Source: Xylophilus sp. GOD-11R (GTDB lineage Bacteria > Pseudomonadota > Gammaproteobacteria > Burkholderiales > Burkholderiaceae_C). Taken from it: a stretch of DNA of 64,000 nt. A program made the translations under genes and the position numbers. The stretch is from contig NZ_CP137854.1 of assembly GCF_033546935.1 (NCBI RefSeq), forward strand, positions 3,720,001-3,784,000, in the 5' to 3' direction. The notes below the pieces were generated by a model. That model did no database searches. It saw nothing but the letters and a program-made list of their open reading frames with translations, and was not told where the DNA came from. Numbering within the stretch: position 1 is the first letter of the stretch; every line of letters begins with the position of its first letter. Shown one piece after another: positions 44,309-51,928 of the stretch.

Positions 44309-45214
44309 TCAGGCGTGCGCCGCTGCGCCCAGCCGCGCCACGGCGGAGCGTGCCGCAGCGATGCCGTCGGCCACCGCGTCGGCCAATGCACCACCACAGC
44401 CCGCCCGCACCGCGCCGGCCGCATATACGCCCGGCAACGCGGTCTGCAGTCCCGGTCCGGTCACGATGCGGCCGTTGGCGTCGCGCTCGATCGCAACTGG
44501 CAGGTAGCCGGAGGACGGCACCAGGCCGACATAGGCGAAGACACCGGTGGCGGCCAGCAGCGCGGTGCCGACCCGCACGCCCTCCACTCCTTCGGCGCCC
44601 ACGATCTCGGATACCTCGCTGCCGGCATGTACCTCGATCGCTGACGTGGCCCGCACGGTCTCGACAAAGGCCGGTTTGGCGGTGAAGGCCGGGCCGCGAT
44701 GCACCAGGTGGACCTTGCCCGCGTACTGCGCCAGCACCAATGCCGACTGCAGCGCCGAGTCGCCGCCGCCCACTACCACCACCGTCTGACCCAGGAACAT
44801 GGGGCCGTCGCAGTCGGCGCAGTGCGACACGCCCCGGCCGTCGAACTCGGCTTCGCCGGGCACACCGAGCTTGCGCAGCCCGGCGCCCGAAGCCACCACC
44901 ACTGCTCGCGCGCGGTGGGTGCCAGCGTCGCTGGCGACCAGCAGCGCATCGCCCGCCGCCTCGATGCCGCGCACCTCGGCCTCGATGCTCTCGGCGCCGG
45001 CCTCCAGCACCTCGTTCACCAGGTTGGACGCGTACTCCGCGCCGCTGCCCTGCACCGCGCCCTCCAGTTCGTTCACGTTCAGGACGAGGCCGCCGAACAT
45101 CTTCGATTCGAAATAGGCGACGGACAGGCCGTCGCCCAGGGCCTGGCGCACGGCAGAAAGCCCGGCGACGCCGGCTCCGATGACCACGAGGTCGTGTTGG
45201 GTGGTGGTGTTCAT
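44309..45214 (-). CDS. Thioredoxin-reductase-like FAD-dependent disulfide oxidoreductase
   Basis: A 301-residue flavoprotein of the bacterial thioredoxin reductase group: FAD motif VVIGAGVAGLSAV, NAD(P) motif VVVVGGGDSALQSAL, and a redox-active CADC (residues 132-135). Length and order fit the low-molecular-weight TrxR. Start 45214 (MNTTTQHDLVVIGAG) lies 24 bp from the end of tRNA-Sec, with selB directly downstream. It is likely the reductase for the UGSC selenoprotein or its thioredoxin partner. That is inferred from context. Confidence 0.92.
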   Translation of the reverse strand: MNTTTQHDLVVIGAGVAGLSAVRQALGDGLSVAYFESKMFGGLVLNVNELEGAVQGSGAEYASNLVNEVLEAGAESIEAEVRGIEAAGDALLVASDAGTHRARAVVVASGAGLRKLGVPGEAEFDGRGVSHCADCDGPMFLGQTVVVVGGGDSALQSALVLAQYAGKVHLVHRGPAFTAKPAFVETVRATSAIEVHAGSEVSEIVGAEGVEGVRVGTALLAATGVFAYVGLVPSSGYLPVAIERDANGRIVTGPGLQTALPGVYAAGAVRAGCGGALADAVADGIAAARSAVARLGAAAHA

Positions 45215-45237
45215 GCGGTGGCTGGTTGACGTTGTGT

Positions 45238-45331
45238 TGGCGGAGGAGAGTGGGAGTCGAACCCACGCGGGATCGCTGCGACCCCCACCGGCTTTGAAGG
45301 CCGGCCATCCCACCGGAGATGTTTCTCTTCC
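45238..45331 (-). tRNA. selC: tRNA-Sec (anticodon UCA)
   Basis: The minus strand reads GGAAGAGA... with the long D-stem, the anticodon loop CTTCAAA (UCA, complement at 45295-45297), a long variable arm (GGGGGTCGCAGCGATCCC), TTCGACTCC T-loop and encoded CCA (45238-45240). It is 94 bases long, matching bacterial tRNA-Sec with an 8-bp acceptor stem. The acceptor stem has one A-C mismatch (position 4, against the 3' CCTCC). It lies at the head of the reductase/selB genes. Confidence 0.97.
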
Positions 45332-45426
45332 ACGTCGGGCAGTCTAGGAATGCACCGCACGGCGACCAACGGCCTGCGTCGGAAAACACTGTTCGTCTTT
45401 TCCATCACCTGCGGGCCGGGGCAGCC

Positions 45427-46416
45427 TCACTCCGGCTCGATTCCTGCCGCGCGGATCACCCGGCCCGTCTTCTCCGTCTCCTCGGCCTGAAAGCGGGCCA
45501 GTCCCTCGGGTGTGCTGGTGACGATAGTGGTCACGTTGGTGGTTTCGAACGTTTTCATTTCCGGGGCCTCGAGCGACTTGTGCACCATGGTGTTGAGCCG
45601 CTCGGTGAGCGCCGGGGAAGCTCCCGCCGGCAGGTAGAGGCCGGTCCAGACAGCCAGTTCGAAGCCCTTGACGCCGGCCTGGTCCATGGTCGGCACCGCT
45701 GGCAGACGACTCAGGCGCTCAGCGCCCGATACCGCCAACGCCCGCAGCTTGCCGCTGGCGACCTGCGGCAGCGCGGTCGGTCCGTCGGTGAAGAGAAAGT
45801 CGACCTGGCCGCCCAGCAGGTCGGCCACGGCCTGCGGGTTGCTCTTGTAGGGCACGTGAACCAGTTGCAGGCCGGCGGTCTGGCGGAACATCTCGGCGGC
45901 GATTCGGGCGGTGGCGCTACCCGCGCCGTAGGTCACCTGGCCCGGCTCCCTGCGTGCGTGGGCGACCAGGTCGGCCATTGACATCACCGGCGATGCCGAG
46001 TTGACCAGCAGCACCATGAAACCCTTGTAGACCAAGCTCACCGGCGTGAAATCCTTCACCGGATCGAACGGCAGGTTCTTGTAGAGAAATACACCTGCCG
46101 ATTGGGTTGTGCCACCCGACAGCAGCAGGGTGTAGCCGTCCGGCGGCGCCTTGGCCACGAAACGCGCAGCAATAAAGCCGTTGGCGCCCGGCCGGTTGTC
46201 TATCAGCACCGGCACCTTGTATTGCTCCGACATGCGCTGGGCCATCAGCCGCGCCACCTGGTCGGTGCCGCTGCCGGCCTGGTAGGGCAGCACGATGGTG
46301 ATCGGCCGACGGGGAAAGTCGTCTACCGCGAACCCCGTCCCCGGCCAGGCCCAGGACGACGCGCCGATCACGACCAGCGTTGCCGCCCGGCGACGTGAAA
46401 TGAATACCTCGCGCAT
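45427..46416 (-). CDS. TctC/Bug-family substrate-binding protein
   Basis: A 329-residue periplasmic binding protein. Its signal peptide (RRRAATLVVIGASSWAWPGT, cleavage near GFAVD) precedes PITIVLPYQAGSGTDQVAR. Motifs: IDNRPGANGFIAARFV, HVPYKSNPQAVADLLGG and PTMDQAGVKGF. The AAGGAGAC ribosome-binding site lies just after the selenoprotein stop (46442). It is therefore in the same operon as the UGSC selenoprotein and probably binds its substrate or a related organic acid. Confidence 0.92.
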   Translation of the reverse strand: MREVFISRRRAATLVVIGASSWAWPGTGFAVDDFPRRPITIVLPYQAGSGTDQVARLMAQRMSEQYKVPVLIDNRPGANGFIAARFVAKAPPDGYTLLLSGGTTQSAGVFLYKNLPFDPVKDFTPVSLVYKGFMVLLVNSASPVMSMADLVAHARREPGQVTYGAGSATARIAAEMFRQTAGLQLVHVPYKSNPQAVADLLGGQVDFLFTDGPTALPQVASGKLRALAVSGAERLSRLPAVPTMDQAGVKGFELAVWTGLYLPAGASPALTERLNTMVHKSLEAPEMKTFETTNVTTIVTSTPEGLARFQAEETEKTGRVIRAAGIEPE

Positions 46417-46441
46417 GCGCGTCTCCTTCTTGTCTGCCGGG

Positions 46442-48166
46442 TCAGCCAGCCCCGCTGCTTTGCAAATCAATCTTTTTGGTGGTGGGGAAACCCAGCCGGC
46501 CGTTGTGCCCGAAGGTGTAGCCGTGATTGCGCAGCGGGTCGCCGGTGACCACCAACATGATGTGTTCCGGCGCCCAGACGATAGGCACGAGCCGGTTGGG
46601 GTCGTCCGAGGTGCCGTAGAGCTCGCGTGGCATGTTGCCGGCGGCCACCTGCTCGGCCAGGTTCCAGATGGCGTGGTCCTTCCAGTCGCGCAGCATGCGT
46701 TCGAACTGCCATGCAGGGATGCGGCATTGCTCGAACAGGAAGCGCTTCACGTCGTCCTTGGACCAGCCGCAGGCCGCGATAGTCTCGGCGACGATCGGCG
46801 TGATGAGCGCCAGCGGCCGCAGCGTGCCGAAAGCCGCGCCCATGGTGAAGGAGATCTGCCAGTGGGTCTGGTTGACGATGCTGTCGGCCAGGTAGGGCAG
46901 CAGCTTCTCGGGCGTGTTGCCGGACATGGAAGTGACCATGCCGCCACCCGTATAGCGCGCGATCGTGACCGTGCTGTCGTCCGGCCCCAGCCCCATGTCC
47001 ACGCTGAGCGGCTGCCAGCCGATGCGGCGCACTACCTCGTCGTTCTCGGCGATGACCACGCGCCAGGTGTTGCCGAAGCAGCCCTTGTCGGTCTTGTGCG
47101 GCAGAAAGCCCGCCACGTTGCGCAGGTAGAGCCGCCAGAAGCGGCCCACCGACGTATTGGGCTGGAAGCCGTCGCGCATCACACCCTGGGTGTAGTTGAA
47201 ACCCAGCTTCTGGATCACCGGCCCGTTGAGGATTACCAGCGTGTCGCCACCGGGCGTGTTGCCGCTGTGCTCGTTGCCATAGCCGGGGTCGCACATGGCG
47301 TCGATCATGCTGACCAATAGCGGCATGTATTCGGGCCGGCAGCCGGCCATGACGCCGTTGACCGCCACGTTCCACACGGTGGCGACACGATTGTCGGGCA
47401 GCAGCACGCCGAGCACCTCGTCGGGGCTGCGCCGGGTGTGCGCCAGGAAGGCCTCGATGCGCTCGCGCGTGGGCGGCACCACCGGCAGGCCGTCGCTCCA
47501 TTCGCGTTCGATGAAGTATTCGTTGAGCTCGGTCAGTCCGCCGCGAAACACCACGTCACGCGGATCGGGCTCGCGTTCGCCGCCGCCCTGCGCGGCCATC
47601 GATGTGGTGAGGTTGTCGATCACCTCGGTCAGCGTGTGCTCGCGGAAGTTGTCGCGCACCTGCTCTGTCGTCTGCACGCCCGGGTGACCGACGATGGTCG
47701 CCCACGGGAGATCGCGGAAGCCGAGTCCGACACGGGTGGCCTTGGCCTGCGAGACGAAACCCGCCGACACCAGGGACGAAGATGGGATCCCCGCCGCCTC
47801 GCACGCTGCACTGGCCCGCAACACGGCGGGCGTACAGCTGCCTCAGGCGGCGACGGACGTAATGACCGCGTCGATGCCGGCGGCTTTGAGCTTGGCGGGC
47901 AACTCGGCCACCATCCGGCGCTCGTCGTTGCCATGAATGCTGCCCCACTCGTCCCAGTGGGAGAAGCTGATGCCGGGGTAGCGTTTGGTGAACTCTTCCT
48001 GGATGACCCCGTACATCGCGTCGCCGCGAAACAGGTAGTCCCAGAGAAAGGCAATGCGCTTGCCGTCGAGCGTTGCCGGGCGCGGCGCCAGTTGCTTGCT
48101 GGTGACCTTGCGCACTCCGCGCGGCCAGTAGGCCTCGAAGTAGCCGTCGTTGGGGGTGGAATCCAT
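46442..48166 (-). CDS. UGSC-family selenoprotein with in-frame UGA (Sec) at residue 108
   Basis: A 574-residue protein if UGA at 47843-47845 is read as Sec: the frame is exact, giving SVAAUGSCTPAVLRASAACE. The N-terminal part (ATG 48166, after a GAGG ribosome-binding site) is an alpha/beta domain (GKRIAFLWDYLFRGDAMYGV) leading to the U-G-S-C redox motif. The C-terminal part (about 145-574) has no domain I can name; conserved-looking parts are SDGLPVVPPTRERIEAF, NTPGGDTLVILNGP and ARYTGGGMVTSMSG. A 13-bp SECIS-like hairpin follows the UGA. UGSC proteins are a known bacterial selenoprotein family with unclear function. A gene caller would split this at the UGA. Confidence 0.93.
47805..47838 (-). 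ncRNA. SECIS-like mRNA hairpin for UGA recoding
   Basis: Counted from the base after the UGA, nucleotides 5-38 fold as GCUGUAC/GUGCAGC (7 bp, one G-U), a 2-base CA bulge, GCCCGC/GCGGGC (6 bp) and loop CGUGUU (18-23). Position and GU-containing loop match bacterial SelB-binding SECIS elements. The fold was checked by hand only. Confidence 0.8.
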
Positions 48167-48366
48167 GGTGATTGCCTCAGCTCGTCCGGTCGCGAAAAAA
48201 ACGCATCGCCTCGAGGCCGCCACTTGGGCGCCAGAGCAGCGCAAGGGCGGCCGTACACGTTCTGGATTATTGGCGCGGCCCCCCCGTCGACGGCACAAGA
48301 ACTGCGAAAGGAGTTTTCGTGTCTGAGCGATAGTGGGCCCGGCAACGTTCGCGGCAGGAGCGACCC

Positions 48367-49278
48367 TCACATTGCTGCTCCCCCGTGGCCCCCGTGCCGT
48401 CCGATCGACTGCCCGAAAAACTCGGTGAAGGCCCGCACCTGCGGCGAGCCGGCGCGCGAGCGCGGGCTGACGAAATGCAGGACACGCACCGGCATCTGCC
48501 AGTCGGCGTAGGCGCGCACCAACGCGCCACTGCGCAGGTGGTGGCAGGCCAGCAGGTCAAGTACGCAGGCGACGCCTACGCCTGCCAGGGCTGCTGCCAG
48601 CGCATCGTGGCCGCTGTTGAAATGCAGCGCGCCACCCGGTCGCACCTGCACCGACTCGTCGCCGCGGATGAACTCCCAGGGCCTGCTGGCGGGCTGTCCT
48701 GGCTGCAGCACACCGATGCAGGCGCGTGGCTCGATGTCGCGCGGATGCGGCGGCAGCACCCCCTTCCACGAAGGCGCAAAACACACCACGTGCGCCGACT
48801 CGCAGACCGACTCGGTCAACAGGTCCGGCTCCGGCGTGGCGTCCAGGCGCAGGGCCACGTCGAAGGCCTGGTCGGTGCTGCGACCGGCCGCGCTTCCCAG
48901 CGATAGCGAGGTGCGGATGCCCGGATAGGCCTTCGCGAAGTCCGGCAGCCGGGGGCACAGCAGCGCGCTTCCCAGCGAAACCGACGCTTGCAGATGGAGG
49001 CGTCCGGCGGGCCGGCCAGCGCGGCGGCGTACTTCGTCGTCGGCACGGGCCACGCGCGCCAGAATCTCGCGGGCATGCAGCAGATAGGCCTGGCCTTCCT
49101 CGGTCAGGCCGAAACGGCGGGTGTCGCGGTTGATCAGTGTCACGCCGAGGTGCCGCTCCAGGTTGCGCACCCAGGTGGTGGTGGCGGCATTGGCCTGATC
49201 CAGCGACTCGGCCGCACGCGAGAAGCTGCGGCACTCCGCCACACGTACATACACCTCCATCGCCGACAGCAGATCCAT
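48367..49278 (-). CDS. LysR-family transcriptional regulator
   Basis: A 303-residue LysR regulator: MDLLSAMEVYVRVAECRSFSR, then the HTH ATTTWVRNLERHLGVTLINRD, and an effector domain. It is a tandem paralogue of the next gene (49285), 6 bp apart, and precedes the selenoprotein gene by 200 bp. It is a candidate regulator of the selenoprotein/TctC operon. The 200-bp gap holds the presumed selenoprotein promoter; no clear -10/-35 is seen. Confidence 0.9.
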   Translation of the reverse strand: MDLLSAMEVYVRVAECRSFSRAAESLDQANAATTTWVRNLERHLGVTLINRDTRRFGLTEEGQAYLLHAREILARVARADDEVRRRAGRPAGRLHLQASVSLGSALLCPRLPDFAKAYPGIRTSLSLGSAAGRSTDQAFDVALRLDATPEPDLLTESVCESAHVVCFAPSWKGVLPPHPRDIEPRACIGVLQPGQPASRPWEFIRGDESVQVRPGGALHFNSGHDALAAALAGVGVACVLDLLACHHLRSGALVRAYADWQMPVRVLHFVSPRSRAGSPQVRAFTEFFGQSIGRHGGHGGAAM

Positions 49279-49284
49279 CGCAGC

Positions 49285-50265
49285 TCAATGCTTCTTTCTC
49301 GACGTGCGGATCGCCGCCGTGCGTGCCACGGGCGGCCGACGCCGCGCGGCCACTGCGTCGAGCAGAAAATCGGTAAAGGCCCGCACCTTGGCCGACCCGG
49401 TGCGCGACTTGGGCGCGACCAGGTAGAGCGACTTGGCAGGCGTGGTCCAGTCCGGATAAAGACGCACCAGCGATCCCTCGGCCAGATAGGGCTGCGCCAG
49501 GATGTCGAGCACACAGGCGACCCCCATGCCGGAGCGCACCGCCTGCAGCAATTCCGCGCCGGAGTTCAGATGCAGTGGGCCGTCGGGCCTTATTTCGACC
49601 ACTTCGTCGCCGCGCGCCAGGCGCCAGCCGATGACCGCCGACCGTTGCTCCAGCAGGATGCCGAGGCAGGCGCGGGAATCGAGCTGGGCCGGATGGGCCG
49701 GCAACGCAGCCCGCAGTGCCGGAGCGCAGCAGACCACGTAGGGGGTTTCGCAGACCGGCCGCGCCACGAGATCGGCGTCTTCCACATAACCTACCCGCAG
49801 GGCAACGTCGATCGCGTTCTCGAATACGTTGTTGGGCTGATTGCTCAAGGTCAGCGCCAGGACGATGTCCGGATAGCGCCGGGAAAACTCCGGCAATAGC
49901 GGACAGACCAGCGCGTGTCCCAGCGAGATGGTGGCCTCCACATGCAAGCGGCCACGAAGCTTGCCGAGCTGGCCACGTACCTCGGCCTCGGCCTGCGCCA
50001 CGCCAGCCAGGATCTCGCGCGCGCCGGGCAGGTAGGCGCGCCCCTCGGTGGTGAGTTCCAGGCCGCGCGCGGCCCGGACGATGAGCGGCACTTCGAGGTG
50101 GCGCTCCAGATTGCGCACCGCCGCCGCTACCGTGGCGTTGGCTAGGCCGAGCGACTGCGCCGCGCGTGCGAAACCGCCGCACTCGGCCGTCTTGACGAAC
50201 ATGCGGATGGCGGCCAGACGATCGATGGAATAACCCCTTTGAAAATTTGCGGGTGCTCGCAGCAA
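49285..50265 (-). CDS. LysR-family transcriptional regulator
   Basis: LysR regulator, 326 residues if started at the TTG at 50265. Homologues begin (M)DRLAAIRMFVKTAECGGFAR, and the codon there is ATC at 50226, preceded by AAAGGGG at a good ribosome-binding distance. The true start may be this rare ATC or the TTG; no ATG fits. HTH ANATVAAAVRNLERHLEVPL and effector domain (GHALVCPLLPEFSRRYPDIV) are clear. It lies just before the 48367 paralogue. Confidence 0.85.
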   Translation of the reverse strand: MLRAPANFQRGYSIDRLAAIRMFVKTAECGGFARAAQSLGLANATVAAAVRNLERHLEVPLIVRAARGLELTTEGRAYLPGAREILAGVAQAEAEVRGQLGKLRGRLHVEATISLGHALVCPLLPEFSRRYPDIVLALTLSNQPNNVFENAIDVALRVGYVEDADLVARPVCETPYVVCCAPALRAALPAHPAQLDSRACLGILLEQRSAVIGWRLARGDEVVEIRPDGPLHLNSGAELLQAVRSGMGVACVLDILAQPYLAEGSLVRLYPDWTTPAKSLYLVAPKSRTGSAKVRAFTDFLLDAVAARRRPPVARTAAIRTSRKKH

Positions 50266-50880
50266 CCGGGCGTTGGCGCAAGGTCCATGCCGTTGACCGC
50301 ATGGCGGTCAGACCACGGGAAAAACCGCTGGGCCGTTGAAAACTGGCTGCAAGTTGTCGTCGGCAAACACACTGTTGCTTCGCGCGCGGACAAAACCCGC
50401 ACAAGAGCCGGATCAACCCGACGCGGCACGCAAAACAAGAAAACACATTTCGTGATCGCCGGGTGCAGCAGGGCGTTTTGAGGAAAAGAATGCCGCCAAC
50501 ACTGAGGCATCTTCTATGACCGAGCGAAAGCATCACCGGCATCCGCCCGAGCGCTTGACTCAGCCCCCGCGCCGGCTGGCCCGCCCGGATGTCACACAAC
50601 CACGACAAACCGAACGCCGGCCACCCCGGCGCGCATGAGTCCGCAGCCCGTCCGCCGTGTCGCGTGCGTGCAGGGGACCGCCCCGGGGTTACCGCATCTC
50701 AGGCTCGGCAAGGTGAGGCTCGGCTTATGCGCTCCCGTGCCCCAAGCCACTTCGAACGAAAGCGCTCGTCGCGCTCCCGACCGGGATCGCGCCACTTCCC
50801 GGGCGGTTGCGGAAACCCTTGCTCGGAGGCGCAAGGGCGCCACCCGCCGTCCGCGCATCCGACCGCGCACCGCCCCAGGC

Positions 50881-50919
50881 GATCGGCGATCGGCGATCGG
50901 CGATTGGCGATCGGTGATC
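50881..50919. repeat. Short tandem repeat (unit GATCGGC)
   Basis: GATCGGC is repeated about 5.5 times with small changes (one GATTGGC, one GATCGGT) just upstream of the TctC gene. The rest of the 679-bp gap (50266-50944) shows no gene I can support; the ORFs there are out-of-frame with no homology. Confidence 0.8.
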
Positions 50920-50944
50920 CATGGCACAAATAACGGAGACAAAC

Positions 50945-51928
50945 ATGACAAACAGACGGACTTTGCTGAAAGCCGGTGCCCTGCTGGGTGCCGCATCCGG
51001 TCAGTGCGCGCTGCGTGCCCAGAGCAACGGAAAAACCGTTCGGCTGGTGATCGGCTTCCTGCCGGGCGGCGTCACCGACGTGATCGCCCGGACGCTTGCC
51101 GACGGCCTGAACAAGCTCAACCCTGGCGCACAGGTCATCGTGGACTCGCGCCCTGGAGCCAGCGGCCGCATAGCGGTGCTCAACGCGAAAAACAGCCCGC
51201 CGGACGGCACCACGCTGTTGCTGTCGCCCGGCAACGTGCTCACGCTGCTGCCGCATTTCTTCAAGAACGACGATCTCGATCCGATGGTCGACCTTGTACC
51301 CGTGGCAGGCGTGTTCGCCTTCGCGTACGTGTTCTCGGTAGGGCCGGCAGTGCCGGCGTCGGTGGTGACGATGAAGGACTATCTTGCCTGGGCCAAGGCC
51401 CATCCGGAAAAGGCAACATTCGCGGGTATTTCAGCGGCGCCACAGCACCTGCTGACGGCCCAACTCTCGCGAACTTCCAGCACACCGCTCACGCTGGTCC
51501 CCTACAAGGGCGGTGGTCCGCTGATGGTGCAGGACGTGTTGCGCGGCGACGTGCCCGCCGTCGCGCAAATCACCGGTGACGCCCTCCAGTGGCAGGGGCC
51601 GGACAAGCTGCGCACCCTGGCCAGTTTCACCAAGGCGCGCTCGCCCTTCCTGCCCGATGTGCCGACCATCGGCGAAGCCGGATTCCCCGACCTGATGGTG
51701 TCCGACTGGGGCGCGGTTTACGCGCCACGGGGCACGCCGCCAGCCATCGTCAAGCGCTGGAGCGAGGCGATCCAGCAGGTGGTTTCGCAGCCGTCCTTCA
51801 AGGCCGCAACTGCAATGCAGGGCGCCGAGCCCTATCCGACCAACGCCATGCAGATTGCCCAGACCATGCGTGAGGACACGCCTTTTTGGGGCAGGCTCGT
51901 CGCGTCCACCGGGGTGACGATGCAATGA
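50945..51928 (+). CDS. TctC/Bug-family substrate-binding protein
   Basis: A 327-residue periplasmic binding protein with an N-terminal RRTLLKAGALLGAASG (Tat-like RR but no full Tat motif) and Bug motifs TVRLVIGFLPGGVTDVIAR, VDSRPGASGRIAVL, VPYKGGGPLMVQDV and PTIGEAGFPD. A GGAG ribosome-binding site lies 5 bases before the ATG at 50945. Its stop overlaps the GMC oxidoreductase ATG (ATGA), implying a shared substrate. Confidence 0.93.
   Translation: MTNRRTLLKAGALLGAASGQCALRAQSNGKTVRLVIGFLPGGVTDVIARTLADGLNKLNPGAQVIVDSRPGASGRIAVLNAKNSPPDGTTLLLSPGNVLTLLPHFFKNDDLDPMVDLVPVAGVFAFAYVFSVGPAVPASVVTMKDYLAWAKAHPEKATFAGISAAPQHLLTAQLSRTSSTPLTLVPYKGGGPLMVQDVLRGDVPAVAQITGDALQWQGPDKLRTLASFTKARSPFLPDVPTIGEAGFPDLMVSDWGAVYAPRGTPPAIVKRWSEAIQQVVSQPSFKAATAMQGAEPYPTNAMQIAQTMREDTPFWGRLVASTGVTMQ

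Noticed and set aside
42454..44685. 743-aa plus-strand ORF opposite selB
   Set aside because: Antisense shadow; selB has full family motifs on the other strand.
46442..47824. Stand-alone 460-aa ORF with GTG start
   Set aside because: It lacks its own ribosome-binding site and continues in frame with the upstream ORF across the UGA; treated as the C-terminal part of the selenoprotein.
47843..48370. 175-aa ORF ending at the TGA as a separate short gene
   Set aside because: Its end is the U of the UGSC motif. The upstream extension before 48166 has no homology-like pattern, so the ATG at 48166 was chosen.
50881..50919. CRISPR array
   Set aside because: Repeat unit is 7 bp without spacers; no cas genes in the window.
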